From positions 67,114 through 109,202 of the forward strand of contig JAFRBK010000031.1 in assembly GCA_017404985.1 (NCBI GenBank): DNA of 42,089 bases, written 5' to 3'. Below the pieces are notes generated by a model. It made no database searches. It had not been told where the DNA came from and saw nothing but the letters and a program-made list of their open reading frames with translations. Shown piece by piece: positions 1-8,184 of this stretch. The position numbers and the translations under genes are program-made. Positions within the stretch are counted from its first letter, which is position 1. Each line of letters begins with the position of its first letter. The stretch is from Clostridia bacterium. Its GTDB lineage: Bacteria; Bacillota; Clostridia; Christensenellales; Aristaeellaceae.

Positions 1-212
1 CGGGAGCCGCAGGCTTTTCGGTCCAGCTCCAGGACGGGGACGCCGGCCTTCCGCGCGCGGGTGAGGGCATAGGCGCCGGGACGGTCGCTGATGACCAGGG
101 TGATTTCACCGCTTATGAGGAGCCCGGAAGATTGGGCGTCGAGAAGAGCCTGAAGGTTCGTTCCGCCGCCGCTCACCAGAACAGCGATTCTCAAGGGGGG
201 CTTTCCGATCAT
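1..212 (-). CDS. purN: Phosphoribosylglycinamide formyltransferase, N-terminal part (runs off the window)
   Basis: GAR transformylase moves a formyl group from 10-formyl-THF to GAR in de novo purine synthesis. Only the first ~70 residues lie in the window. They contain the family N-terminal signature RIAVLVSGGGTNLQALLDA and the following strand TLVISDRPGAYAL, as in PurN. The gene lies downstream of purM in the same direction, the usual operon order. The start is uncertain. The ATG at 212 gives a standard short N-terminus (MIGKPPLRIAV), but the frame stays open to an ATG at 302, which would add 30 residues of low-complexity sequence. Neither has an ideally spaced ribosome site; an AAAGGAG sits at the purM stop about 20 bases before the 302 ATG. 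The family call is firm, the start is not. Confidence 0.9.
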   Translation of the reverse strand, partial: MIGKPPLRIAVLVSGGGTNLQALLDAQSSGLLISGEITLVISDRPGAYALTRARKAGVPVLELDRKACGS

Positions 213-330
213 TCCAACGTTTTCCGCCCCTGCATCCGCCACTGGCGGCGGGGCAGAAAACCCCCTTCGGCCCACATCATTATTAGCAACAGTTGTTTCC
301 ATATCATGTACCACGCCCGGGCGGCTCCTT

Positions 331-1374
331 TCAGATAATCCGGATTTTTTCTTCGCTTTCCGTAATCCGGCCGATTTCGTAGGCTTCCTCGCCGTGGGCC
401 TGCAGGATTTCCAGGGCTTTCTCCGCTTCCTCCGCGGGGACCACCAGGCTCATGCCAACGCCCATATTATACGTATTGAACATATCCCGCTCGGAAATGC
501 CGCCTTTTTCAGCGATCAGGCCGAAAATCGGGGGCACCCGGATCTGGCTGCGCACGATTTCGGCGCCCAGCCCGTCGGGGATGCTCCGCGGAATGTTCTC
601 ATAAAACCCGCCGCCGGTGATATGGCTGATGCCACTCACCCGCACCTGCTCCAGCAGGGCCAGCACCGGCTTCACATAAATCCGGGTCGGCTCCAGGAGC
701 GCATCGCCCAGGCTCCGGCCGCCCAGCGCCTCTGCCGGCGAAGTCAGGTCTGCGTGCTCCACATCGAACACCTTCCGCACCAGGCTGAAGCCGTTGCTGT
801 GGACCCCGGAGGAGGGCAGCGCGAGAACCGCGTCCCCGGGCTTCATGGCGCGGCTGTCCACGATCCTCGCCTTATCCACGATGCCGACAGAAAAGCCCGC
901 CAGGTCATATTCATCCTCCGGCATCATCCCCGGATGCTCCGCCGTTTCCCCGCCGATCAGGGCGCAGCCCGCCTGCACGCAGCCTTCGCAGACGCCCTTT
1001 ACGATCTGCTCGATCCGCTCCGGGATATTTTTGCCGCAGGCGATATAATCCAGGAAGAACAGCGGGCGCGCGCCGCAGCAGATGATATCATTCACGCACA
1101 TAGCCACGCAGTCGATGCCGACGGTGTCATGCCGATCCAGCAGGAAGGCGATTTTCAGCTTTGTGCCGACGCCGTCCGTGCCGGAAACCAGCACCGGCTC
1201 CCGCATGCCCGAAAGGTCCGGCGCGAACAGGCCGCCGAAGCCGCCCACGTCCGGTTCGCTTCCCGGGACGGCCGTCCGCCGGATATGCTTCTTCATCAGT
1301 TCCACCGCCCGGTAACCGGCGGTGATATCCACGCCTGCCGCGGCGTAGGCTTCGGATCTCGACTGGTCATTCAT
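331..1374 (-). CDS. purM: Phosphoribosylformylglycinamidine cyclo-ligase (AIR synthetase)
   Basis: PurM closes FGAM to AIR using ATP, the fifth step of purine synthesis. The 347-residue protein has the usual length and the family pattern: AAGVDITAGYRAVELMK near the N-terminus, VSGTDGVGTKLKIA, the CVNDIICCGARPLFFLDY segment and the C-terminal HITGGGFYENIPR motif. The open frame extends 13 codons further upstream into purF. The ATG at 1374 is preferred because it gives the conserved start (MNDQSRSEAYAAAGV) and leaves an 8-base gap after the purF stop. AGAGAG and AAAGGA purine runs precede it. It sits between purF and purN in the same operon. Confidence 0.96.
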   Translation of the reverse strand: MNDQSRSEAYAAAGVDITAGYRAVELMKKHIRRTAVPGSEPDVGGFGGLFAPDLSGMREPVLVSGTDGVGTKLKIAFLLDRHDTVGIDCVAMCVNDIICCGARPLFFLDYIACGKNIPERIEQIVKGVCEGCVQAGCALIGGETAEHPGMMPEDEYDLAGFSVGIVDKARIVDSRAMKPGDAVLALPSSGVHSNGFSLVRKVFDVEHADLTSPAEALGGRSLGDALLEPTRIYVKPVLALLEQVRVSGISHITGGGFYENIPRSIPDGLGAEIVRSQIRVPPIFGLIAEKGGISERDMFNTYNMGVGMSLVVPAEEAEKALEILQAHGEEAYEIGRITESEEKIRII

Positions 1375-1382
1375 GGTCTCTC

Positions 1383-2807
1383 TTATTCCTTTCCGTTCCA
1401 GCAGTAGGTGCACAGTTCACAGGGCTTAAGGCCGATCGCGCGGATCACGCCCTCCAGGGTCTGGAACTCCAGAGAGGCGAAATGGAACTTGTCGCAGATG
1501 GCCTGGCGCAGGCGCCGGCCCCGGTCCGTCGTTCCGTCCGCATACTCATCGATATAACGGAACCCGTCCTCGCCCTCCAGCTCCAGGATCACCCGCCGGG
1601 CGATCAGCTCCAGGTCGCTGTTCGAGCGGCTGAAGTTCAGATACTTGCAGGCGTACATGATCGGCGGGCAGGCGCTGCGCATATGTACGCTGGCGGCGCC
1701 GCTTTCATACAGGAACTCCACGGTTTCCCGGAGCTGGGTGCCCCGCACGATGCTGTCATCCACAAAGAGCAGGTGCTTGCCCCGGATCAGCTCATTCACC
1801 GGGATCTGTTTCATCTTCGCGATCTTATCCCGGTCCGCCTGGCTGGCCGGCATGAAGCTGCGGCTCCAGGTCGGGGTATACTTGATAAAGGCCCGGGCAA
1901 AGGGCCGGCCGCTTTCATTCGCGTAGCCGATGGCGTGGGGCGTGCCGCTGTCCGGGACGCCGCCCACATAATCAATCGGGTCGTTCCGGCCCGCCGCCCG
2001 GTCGTTCTCCGCCAGGATCGCGCCGTTCCGGTACCGCATCTCCTCCACGTTGACGCCTTCATAGGTCGAGGTCGGATAGCCGTAATAGCTCCAGAGGAAG
2101 GAGCAGATCTTCTTCTCCTTCCGCGCCGGGCTCAGCACCGTCATCTTTCCCGGGGCGAGCTCCACAATTTCCCCGGAGCCCAGCTCCTTCACATCCTCAA
2201 AGCCGGTCTTATGAAAGGCAAAGCTTTCAAAGGCCACGGCGTAATCCTCCTCCCGACGGCCCACGGCCACCGGCAGGCGGCCCATCCGGTCCCGGGCGGC
2301 GATGATATGCCCCTCCTGGGTCAGGATCAGGATGCTCGCCGTGCCCTCGATCGTCTGCTGGGCAAAACGGATGCCGTCCCGGAAATTGCTCTTCTGGTTG
2401 ATCAGGGCGCTGAGGAGCTCCGTCTGGTTGATGCGGCCGCCGGTCATGCTGTCAAAATGGCCGCCGCTGAAACTTAAGTACTGGTCAATCAGGGCATCCG
2501 CGTTGCTGATGACGCCTGTCATGCAGATCGCGTAGGTGCCGAGGCTGGAGCGGATCAGCAGGGGCTGGGGGTCGTTGTCGCTGATACAGCCGATGGCGCT
2601 GGTGCCCCGCATCTCCTCAAAGATATGCTCAAACTTGGTCCGGAACGGCGCGTTGCAGATATTATGAATCTTCCGCTGGAGGCCGAACTCGCTGTCCCAG
2701 GCCGCCATGCCCGCCCGGCGCGTTCCGAGATGGCTGTGGTAATCCACGCCGAAGAACACATCCAGCATACAGTCGCTGGCGGACACAATACCGAAAAAAC
2801 CGCCCAT
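1383..2807 (-). CDS. purF: Amidophosphoribosyltransferase-family protein lacking the glutaminase nucleophile
   Basis: PurF makes phosphoribosylamine from PRPP and an amide nitrogen, the committed purine step. The PRPP-binding loop LLFVDDSIVRGTQ (about residues 345-357) is intact. The cysteines that bind the 4Fe-4S cluster in the Bacillus enzyme have plausible counterparts in ICSFLWSYY, MYACKYL and the C-terminal CELCTYCW. The N-terminal glutaminase domain is degenerate. The protein starts MGGFFGIVSASDC, with Gly where the Ntn family has the catalytic Cys, and the usual HRGQ, GHxRYST and NGN signatures read HLGT, IGCISDNDP and MTGVISN. The length of 474 residues is normal. The start at 2807 has AAGGAG 11 bases upstream. 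The product may use free ammonia, or a partner glutaminase, or have another role. Similar MGGFFG-type PurF paralogs are, to my recollection, present in other gut anaerobes. Confidence 0.9.
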   Translation of the reverse strand: MGGFFGIVSASDCMLDVFFGVDYHSHLGTRRAGMAAWDSEFGLQRKIHNICNAPFRTKFEHIFEEMRGTSAIGCISDNDPQPLLIRSSLGTYAICMTGVISNADALIDQYLSFSGGHFDSMTGGRINQTELLSALINQKSNFRDGIRFAQQTIEGTASILILTQEGHIIAARDRMGRLPVAVGRREEDYAVAFESFAFHKTGFEDVKELGSGEIVELAPGKMTVLSPARKEKKICSFLWSYYGYPTSTYEGVNVEEMRYRNGAILAENDRAAGRNDPIDYVGGVPDSGTPHAIGYANESGRPFARAFIKYTPTWSRSFMPASQADRDKIAKMKQIPVNELIRGKHLLFVDDSIVRGTQLRETVEFLYESGAASVHMRSACPPIMYACKYLNFSRSNSDLELIARRVILELEGEDGFRYIDEYADGTTDRGRRLRQAICDKFHFASLEFQTLEGVIRAIGLKPCELCTYCWNGKE

Positions 2808-2881
2808 GTTTCTTTTTCTCCTTCTTCGGGCCGGTGAGGCCCGGGGTTATGCGCAGAGGGAAAGGGGGGTGCGATGCAGGC

Positions 2882-3373
2882 TCACTGCAGCCGCTCCGCG
2901 ATGCCGGCGTCCTTCCGGAGCACCGCTTCCGCGTCGGCGGCCCGCTTCGCGTCCAGTTTGGCAGCCAGGGCCGCGTCCTCCACGGCCAGAATCTGAGCCG
3001 CCAGGAGCGCCGCGTTTGCGCCGCCGCCCACCGCCACCGTGGCCACGGGGATTCCGGAAGGCATCTGGACCGTGCTCAGAAGCGCGTCCAATCCCTCCAG
3101 ACAGGGGCCTGCGCAGGGAATGCCGATCACCGGCAGGGTCGTGTTCGCCGCGAGGGCGCCGGCCAGGTGGGCCGCCATGCCTGCGGCGGCGATAAGGACA
3201 CCGAAGCCGCGGGCGCGGGCCGTGAGGGCAAAATCGCGGGCCTCGGCCGGCGTTCTGTGGGCGGAATAGACATGCACTTCAAAGGGAATTTCCAGGGCTT
3301 TCAGCTGGTCTGCCGCTTTCTGGACCACCGGCAGGTCGCTGTCACTTCCCATGACAATGCCGACTTTTTTCAC
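2882..3373 (-). CDS. purE: N5-carboxyaminoimidazole ribonucleotide mutase
   Basis: Class I PurE moves the carboxyl group of N5-CAIR to C4, giving CAIR. The substrate loop GSDSDLP and the SAHRTP motif with the catalytic His are both visible near the N-terminus, followed by the AAGMAAHL glycine-rich segment. The open frame runs further upstream to 3484, but that extension crosses the promoter at 3456-3484. The GTG at 3373 gives a 163-residue protein of normal family length beginning VKKVGIVMGSDSD, with AAAGGAA about 15 bases and GGGAAAG about 6 bases before it. It is the first gene of the purE-F-M-N operon; a 74-base gap separates it from purF. Confidence 0.95.
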   Translation of the reverse strand: MKKVGIVMGSDSDLPVVQKAADQLKALEIPFEVHVYSAHRTPAEARDFALTARARGFGVLIAAAGMAAHLAGALAANTTLPVIGIPCAGPCLEGLDALLSTVQMPSGIPVATVAVGGGANAALLAAQILAVEDAALAAKLDAKRAADAEAVLRKDAGIAERLQ

Positions 3374-3455
3374 CGTTGCTTTCCCGTTCCTTTCTGCCGG
3401 AAAACCGGCTCGGCGGGCTTTCTTCCGACCCGAACGGGCGGAAAAAGCCCATGCC

Positions 3456-3484
3456 ATCATACTTGAAAACACGAACATTGTCAA
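3456..3484 (-). promoter_or_regulatory. Sigma-A type promoter of the purE-purF-purM-purN operon
   Basis: On the minus strand a perfect -35 TTGACA (3479-3484) is followed after 17 bases by TATGAT (3456-3461). Transcription would start near 3449, leaving a leader of about 75 bases before the purE GTG. The spacer contains one copy of the ACGAACATT-type element (3466-3480 on the plus strand), so a bound repressor would sit between -35 and -10. Confidence 0.85.
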
Positions 3485-3581
3485 TCTGAAAAAAGGAAAT
3501 GTTGCGCATTTTTAATAAAAAACACGAACGTTCGTGTTTGAAACATTCGTGTTTGTCCGGCTTGGTTTCCCGAAATGTTCG
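3466..3581. promoter_or_regulatory. PurBox-like operator cluster including a perfect 20-bp palindrome
   Basis: Four related elements lie over and upstream of the pur promoter. They are AAAACACGAACATTG (3466-3480), the perfect palindrome AAACACGAACGTTCGTGTTT (3520-3539), ATTCGTGTTT (3545-3554) and AATGTTCG (3574-3581). The shared CGAACATT core in both orientations resembles the PurBox bound by Gram-positive PurR, so purine control is likely. The palindrome is more symmetrical than the Bacillus PurBox, so a different regulator is possible. Confidence 0.6.
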
Positions 3582-3601
3582 CAGCCCGGTTAGGGCCGGG
3601 G

Positions 3602-4024
3602 TTACAGACCGGCAGCCTTCGTCTCGCAGTAGATACAGCGGTATTCTTTCTTTTCCCGATCCGCCAGGCGGAAGACCTGGGGCAGCTCCTGCTCGCAGCT
3701 GGTAATGCAGCGGGGGTTTTTACAGGCGATTACACCCACCAGGGTTTCCGGCATCTCAATCTGCTTTTTTTCCTGCAATTCCCCGTTCCGGATGATATTC
3801 ACGGTAGCACCGGGATCCACATAGCCGATGACGTCAAAATCCACGGGGAACTCCGCGTCAATCTTGATGATATCCTTTCTGCCGCGTTTGGCAGACACCG
3901 CATGGGTAATCATCGCCACCGGCACATCCAGGGCCTCCAGGCCCAGCAGCCGGTACAGCTTCATGCCACAGCCCGCGGTGATATGGTCAATAACGATTCC
4001 GTCCCGGATCGCATCTACATTCAT
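3602..4024 (-). CDS. pyrI: Aspartate carbamoyltransferase regulatory subunit
   Basis: PyrI binds the nucleotide effectors (CTP, ATP) and holds PyrB trimers together in the E. coli-type ATCase complex. The 140-residue protein has the allosteric domain first ([20 protein letters not shown]). A zinc domain follows with four cysteines spaced CKNPRC and CIYC, matching the C-x4-C and C-x2-C pattern of the family. Its ATG overlaps the pyrB stop by four bases (ATGA), pointing to coupled translation and equal subunit amounts. It is the last gene of the pyr operon. A short GC-rich dyad (about 3584-3600) follows but has no clear T-run. Confidence 0.96.
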   Translation of the reverse strand: MNVDAIRDGIVIDHITAGCGMKLYRLLGLEALDVPVAMITHAVSAKRGRKDIIKIDAEFPVDFDVIGYVDPGATVNIIRNGELQEKKQIEMPETLVGVIACKNPRCITSCEQELPQVFRLADREKKEYRCIYCETKAAGL

Positions 4025-4950
4025 AATTTTCCCGCCTCCCTGAGCAGCATCAGGATCAGTGCCATCCGCATATATTTTCCGTTCAGGACCTGCTTGAAAT
4101 AACAGGCCCGGGGATCATCGTCCACCGCGACGCTGATCTCGTTCACCCGGGGCAGGGGGTGCATCACGCACAGGTCCTTCCGGGCTTTTTTCAGCTTCTC
4201 GGGAGTCAGGATATAGCTGTCCCGCAGCCGCAGGTAGTCTTCTTCATTGAAGAAGCGTTCCCGCTGGACCCGGGTCATATACAGAATATCCAGGTCCCCG
4301 ATGACTTCCTCCAGGTCTGTGGTCTGGAGATAGGGAATGCCGTTCTTCTTCAGGTGCTCATTCTTGACATAGCTGGGCACCTTCAGCTCCTCGGGGCTGA
4401 CCAGCACGAAACGGAGCCCGGCATAGCGGCTCAGGGCGCCGATCAGGCTGTGCACCGTGCGGCCGAACTTCAGGTCGCCGCAGAGGCCGACCGTCACGCG
4501 GTCCAGGCGGCCTTTTTCCCGCCGGATGGTCAGGAGGTCCGCCAGGGTCTGGGTCGGATGGCAGTGGCCTCCGTCCCCCGCGTTGATCACGGGGACGGAG
4601 GCGTTCCGGGCCGCCACCAGGGCCGCGCCTTCCTTCGGATGGCGCATGGCGATGATATCGGCATAGCAGGAGACCGTCTTCGCCGTATCCGCCACGCTTT
4701 CGCCCTTGGCCGCCGAGCTGGTGGCCGCGCCGGTGACGCTGAGCACGTTTCCGCCCAGCTCATACATGGCGGCCTCAAAGCTGAGGCGGGTGCGGGTGCT
4801 GGGCTCGAAGAAGAGCGTCGCCAGCTTCTTCCGGCGGCAGGCGTCCGCATAATCATCCGGGCGGGCGATGATATCCTCCGCGGTATCCATGAGCCGGTCC
4901 AGCTCCGGCAGGGACAGGTCCGGGACGTCAATAATGCTTCGCTTCGTCAT
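4021..4950 (-). CDS. pyrB: Aspartate carbamoyltransferase catalytic subunit
   Basis: PyrB joins carbamoyl phosphate and aspartate to carbamoyl-aspartate, the first committed pyrimidine step. The carbamoyl-phosphate motif STRTRLSFE, the HPTQTLADL segment and the C-terminal MHPLPRV motif are all present. The length of 309 residues is normal. The open frame begins upstream at a TTG, but the ATG at 4950 ([13 protein letters not shown]) is preferred, with GAGAG about 7 bases and GGAGG further upstream. It is followed by pyrI with an ATGA overlap and preceded by pyrE after a 74-base gap that holds a heptad repeat. Confidence 0.96.
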   Translation of the reverse strand: MTKRSIIDVPDLSLPELDRLMDTAEDIIARPDDYADACRRKKLATLFFEPSTRTRLSFEAAMYELGGNVLSVTGAATSSAAKGESVADTAKTVSCYADIIAMRHPKEGAALVAARNASVPVINAGDGGHCHPTQTLADLLTIRREKGRLDRVTVGLCGDLKFGRTVHSLIGALSRYAGLRFVLVSPEELKVPSYVKNEHLKKNGIPYLQTTDLEEVIGDLDILYMTRVQRERFFNEEDYLRLRDSYILTPEKLKKARKDLCVMHPLPRVNEISVAVDDDPRACYFKQVLNGKYMRMALILMLLREAGKL

Positions 4951-4983
4951 CTTTTTCTCTCGTTGCCTCCTTTTTCCCAAGCT

Positions 4984-5025
4984 CTACACTCTGAACTCTG
5001 CACTCTTCCCTCTTCACGCTGAACT
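4984..5025. repeat. Degenerate heptanucleotide tandem repeat between pyrE and pyrB
   Basis: Six consecutive 7-base units on the plus strand read CTACACT, CTGAACT, CTGCACT, CTTCCCT, CTTCACG and CTGAACT (minus-strand consensus AGTGNAG/AGTTCAG). The array ends in the pyrE stop codon and fills most of the short intergenic spacer. Its role is unknown. Confidence 0.7.
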
Positions 5026-5672
5026 CACAGTCTCCACTCTTCCGAGGAGGGGTTATTCCGGAAGCGGATCAGGCGGGAGACATCCTCGGGGCGGATATAG
5101 CCCTGCTTCGCAGCCTCCTCGGCAACGGCATCGAAGGACGTGAGGGACACATTCCGGACCCCCGCGGCCGCCAGGCGGTCGATGCCCTGCTGCATGCCGT
5201 AAGTAAAGATGCTGGCGATGCCCAGGACGTCGGCGCCGGCTTCCCGGAGGGCATCCACCACCTCGAGCACGCTGCCGCCCGTGGAGATCAGGTCCTCCAC
5301 CACGACCACTTTCCGGCCGGGATCCAGCCTGCCCTCAATCCGGTTCTGGCGCCCATGGTCCTTGGCTCCGGAGCGCACATAGCCCATGGGCAGGCCCAGG
5401 ATATGGGCGGTAATCGCTGCGTGGGCGATGCCCGCCGTGGACGTGCCCATCAGGACTTCGACCGAAGGATATTCCTCCGGGATGAGCCGGGCCAGACTCT
5501 GCTCCACGTGCAGGCGGACCTCCGGCGCCGTCAGCGTGAGCCGGTTGTCGCAATAGACCGGGCTCAGGATGCCGCTGGCCCAGCGAAAGGGCTCATCCGG
5601 GCGGAAGAAGACCGCGCGGATCGCCAGCAGGTCTCCGGCGATGAGCCGGGCGGTTTCCTGTCTGTCCATCAT
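5025..5672 (-). CDS. pyrE: Orotate phosphoribosyltransferase
   Basis: PyrE transfers the phosphoribosyl group of PRPP to orotate, giving OMP. The PRPP loop VVVVEDLISTGGS is perfect, and FRWASGILSPVYCDNR near the N-terminus is the substrate-binding segment of the family. The length of 215 residues is normal. Two ATG codons stand side by side at the start, and a GGAGGG lies about 10 bases before the first. The gene follows pyrF in the operon after about 30 bases. Its stop codon sits at the edge of the heptad repeat. Confidence 0.96.
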   Translation of the reverse strand: MMDRQETARLIAGDLLAIRAVFFRPDEPFRWASGILSPVYCDNRLTLTAPEVRLHVEQSLARLIPEEYPSVEVLMGTSTAGIAHAAITAHILGLPMGYVRSGAKDHGRQNRIEGRLDPGRKVVVVEDLISTGGSVLEVVDALREAGADVLGIASIFTYGMQQGIDRLAAAGVRNVSLTSFDAVAEEAAKQGYIRPEDVSRLIRFRNNPSSEEWRL

Positions 5673-5702
5673 TGTTTTTTTCCCTCCATTCTTTTTTGTT
5701 AC

Positions 5703-6401
5703 TCAATCAATAAACTCAGCGCAGCACCTTTCATAGGCGGCGACGGGATCCTCCGCGGCGGTAACGGGGCGGCCCACGACGATATAGTCGCTGCCGATGC
5801 TTTTCGCCTGCGCCGGGGACAGGACCCGCTTCTGGTCGCCGGCGTCCCCGTCCGGGAAGCGCACGCCGGGCGTGACCGCCAGGAAGGACGGGCCGCAGGC
5901 TTCATGGACCTTCGCCGCCTCCAGGGGGCTGCAGACCACGCCGTCCAGTCCGGCCCGGCGGGCATTCAGGGCATAATGAAGGACGACATCCTCCATGGGC
6001 TTTTCAATGAGGAGGTCCTTTTCCAGGGCCTGCTGGTCCGTGCTGGTCAGCTGGGTGACGGCCACCAGCAGCGGGCGGGAGCCGTCCGGGCGGGTGAGGC
6101 CTTCCAGCGCCGCCTCCATCATCCGGACCGTGCCGGAGGCGTGGACGTTCACCAGGTCCACATCCAGGTCCCGGAGCACGGACATGGCTTTCTTCACCGT
6201 GTTCGGGATATCATGGAGCTTCAGGTCCAGGAAGATGCGGTGGCCCCGGCGGCGGAGCTGGCGAACCACCTCCGGGCCCTCGCCGTAGAACAGCTCCATG
6301 CCGATCTTGACGAAGGGCTTCCGGCCCTGAAAGCGGTCCAGGAAATGCAGGGTGGTTTCCGCGGTGGGGAAATCGCACGCGATGATGACGTCTTTACCCA
6401 T
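5703..6401 (-). CDS. pyrF: Orotidine 5'-phosphate decarboxylase
   Basis: PyrF decarboxylates OMP to UMP, the last step of the pathway. The catalytic Asp-Lys-x-Asp cluster is seen in FLDLKLHDIPNTV, with IIACDF at the N-terminus and VTPGVRF and YIVVGRPVT toward the C-terminus. The protein has 232 residues, normal for the family. The ATG at 6401 overlaps the end of pyrD by 8 bases and is preceded by AGGAGG at good spacing, which suggests translational coupling. Confidence 0.96.
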   Translation of the reverse strand: MGKDVIIACDFPTAETTLHFLDRFQGRKPFVKIGMELFYGEGPEVVRQLRRRGHRIFLDLKLHDIPNTVKKAMSVLRDLDVDLVNVHASGTVRMMEAALEGLTRPDGSRPLLVAVTQLTSTDQQALEKDLLIEKPMEDVVLHYALNARRAGLDGVVCSPLEAAKVHEACGPSFLAVTPGVRFPDGDAGDQKRVLSPAQAKSIGSDYIVVGRPVTAAEDPVAAYERCCAEFID

Positions 6402-7308
6402 GGCTCAATCCTCCTAATTCGCTTAATGTTTGGATGCCGTATTTATCCATGGCGGCGGGGAGGGAGTCGATGATCTTTTTGCAGGCGAGGGGGTCCCGGA
6501 GGTTCGCGGCGCCTACTTCCACGGCTGCGGCGCCGGCCATCATCATCTCCAGGACGTCCTCCGCGGAGGAGACGCCGCCCATGCCGACCACCGGAATGCG
6601 GACCGCCCGGCTGGCCTGCCAGACCATCCGCAGCGCCACCGGGAACACCGCCGGGCCGCTGAGCCCGCCCAGGGTGTTTTTCAGCACCGGCCGGCGGGTC
6701 TTCAGGTCGATGCGCATGCCCTGCAGGGTGTTGATCAGGCTCAGGCCGTCCGCCCCCGCGTCCTCGCAGGCTTTGGCGATCGGCACGATATCCGCGACAT
6801 TCGGGCTCAGCTTCATGATTACCGGCTTCAAGGAAACCCGCTTCACCGCCCGGGTGACCTCCGCGGCGGCCTTCGGGTCCGTGCCGAAGGACATGCCGCC
6901 GCCATGGACATTCGGGCAGGAGATATTCACCTCCAGCCAGCCGACCTGGGACTCGCGGGAGAGGATTTCGCAGACCTCCGCGTATTCCTCCGGGCTGAAA
7001 CCGCTGACGTTCGCCATCACCGGCTTGCGGTAAACCGCCTTCAGCTTCGGGAGCTCCCGGCGGACGACGTCCTTCACGCCCGGATTCTGCAGGCCGACCG
7101 CGTTCAGCATGCCCGACGGGCAGTCCGCGATCCGGGGCGTTGGGTTGCCGAAGCGGGGCTCCCGGGTGGTGCCCTTGAAGCTGAAGGCGCCGAGGCAGTT
7201 GATATCATACCATTCGGCGAACTCATAGCCGAAGCCGAAGGTGCCGCTGGCGGGGATCACGGGATTATCGAGGGGGATTCCGCACAAAGAGACGCTCAGC
7301 CTTCCCAC
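6394..7308 (-). CDS. pyrD: Dihydroorotate dehydrogenase, class 1B catalytic subunit
   Basis: This FMN enzyme oxidises dihydroorotate to orotate and, with PyrK, passes electrons to NAD. Class 1B is shown by the catalytic cysteine in EVNISCPNVHGGG, the substrate segments NPVIPASGTFGFGYE and NAVGLQNPGV, and the adjacent pyrK. The protein has 304 residues. Translation starts at a GTG (7308) with AAGGAGGAG about 6 bases upstream, overlapping the end of pyrK by 13 bases. Tight overlaps on both sides imply coupled synthesis of the PyrK-PyrD complex. Confidence 0.96.
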   Translation of the reverse strand: MGRLSVSLCGIPLDNPVIPASGTFGFGYEFAEWYDINCLGAFSFKGTTREPRFGNPTPRIADCPSGMLNAVGLQNPGVKDVVRRELPKLKAVYRKPVMANVSGFSPEEYAEVCEILSRESQVGWLEVNISCPNVHGGGMSFGTDPKAAAEVTRAVKRVSLKPVIMKLSPNVADIVPIAKACEDAGADGLSLINTLQGMRIDLKTRRPVLKNTLGGLSGPAVFPVALRMVWQASRAVRIPVVGMGGVSSAEDVLEMMMAGAAAVEVGAANLRDPLACKKIIDSLPAAMDKYGIQTLSELGGLSHG

Positions 7309-8030
7309 AGGATCTCCTCCTTTTCCAGCACCGGGCCTTCCCGGCAGATTCGCTTCGGGCCGGCGGGGGTGCGGCAGGTGCAGCCCATGCAGGCGCCGAA
7401 GCCGCAGCCCATCCGCTCCTCCAGGCTGAACTGGCCGGAGGTGCGGGTCAGCCGGTGCACCGCCCGCAGCATCGGCTCCGGGCCGCAGGCATAAAAATAG
7501 GTGTAGTCCGGGGGCATCGCGTCCGTGACGAAGCCCCGGCGGCCGAGGCTGCCGTCCGCCGTGGTGACGGTGACATCGCAGCCCAGGGCGCGGAAGGCGT
7601 CCGCCCCGAAGGCTTCCGCCGCCGTATTGAAGCCAAGGACGGCAGTGACTTTCCGGCCCGAGCGGCGGAGCCTGCGGGCCAGGAGATACAGCGGGGGCAC
7701 GCCGGCGCCGCCGCCCAGCAGCAGCGGGCTTTCCCCCGACGGAGAGAGGCCATAGCCGTTGCCGAGGTCCGTGAGCACATCCAGGGTCTCGCCCGGGGAA
7801 AGGGCGGAGAGCTGCTCCGTGCCCCGGCCCACGGTTTTATAGACCAGGAGGAGGGAGCCCGGGTCGGAATCGCAGACCGAGAGCGGGCGGCGAAGGAAGA
7901 GGCCGGGGAGGAGGAGGTTCACGAAGCGGCCGGGGTGCTGTTCCTCCAGGGTCGGACCCCGGAGCAGCAGCTTATAAGTGTTTTTGGCGATGAAAGTGTT
8001 TTCTATGATCGTCAGAATATGGTGGTTCAT
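7296..8030 (-). CDS. pyrK: Dihydroorotate dehydrogenase electron-transfer subunit
   Basis: PyrK carries FAD and a 2Fe-2S cluster and links PyrD to NAD. FAD-binding sequence RRPLSVCD (about residues 47-54), the NAD-binding LLLGGGAGVPPLYLLARRL and the C-terminal cluster cysteines in ERMGCGFGACMGCTC followed by ICREGPV are all visible. The length of 244 residues is normal. The ATG at 8030 has only a weak purine run before it. The gene is separated from carB by about 155 bases that contain a long palindrome. Confidence 0.95.
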   Translation of the reverse strand: MNHHILTIIENTFIAKNTYKLLLRGPTLEEQHPGRFVNLLLPGLFLRRPLSVCDSDPGSLLLVYKTVGRGTEQLSALSPGETLDVLTDLGNGYGLSPSGESPLLLGGGAGVPPLYLLARRLRRSGRKVTAVLGFNTAAEAFGADAFRALGCDVTVTTADGSLGRRGFVTDAMPPDYTYFYACGPEPMLRAVHRLTRTSGQFSLEERMGCGFGACMGCTCRTPAGPKRICREGPVLEKEEILWEG

Positions 8031-8184
8031 CGGCTTTTATCGGAGGGCTTTCCGTCTCACGCTCCGGGGCTTCCGCCCGTTCTTTGCTGAAAACTGTCCA
8101 CCGGACAGTTTTCCGGGCGCGACGAACCCGCGCGCGGCAGCGCCCCTCCAAACCTCCTTCGGTCTTCGAACGGGAAAGAATAGG
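8031..8184. repeat. carB-pyrK intergenic spacer with REP-like palindrome
   Basis: The spacer carries a near-perfect hairpin, GAAAACTGTCC and GGACAGTTTTC around a 3-base ACC loop (8088-8112), flanked by GC-rich sequence with smaller dyads. There is no T-run after the stem on the minus strand, so it is not a typical terminator. It looks like a dispersed intergenic palindrome that could stabilise or process the operon mRNA. Confidence 0.6.

Noticed and set aside
394-1407. Long plus-strand open frame opposite purM, and similar long frames opposite purF, pyrB, carB and pyrC
   Set aside because: They are antisense shadows in GC-rich coding DNA, with His/Arg/Pro-rich translations and no ribosome sites.
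3520-3539. LexA/SOS box
   Set aside because: Gram-positive LexA sites have GAAC and GTTC separated by 4 bases; here they touch. The surrounding repeats and purine genes favour purine control.
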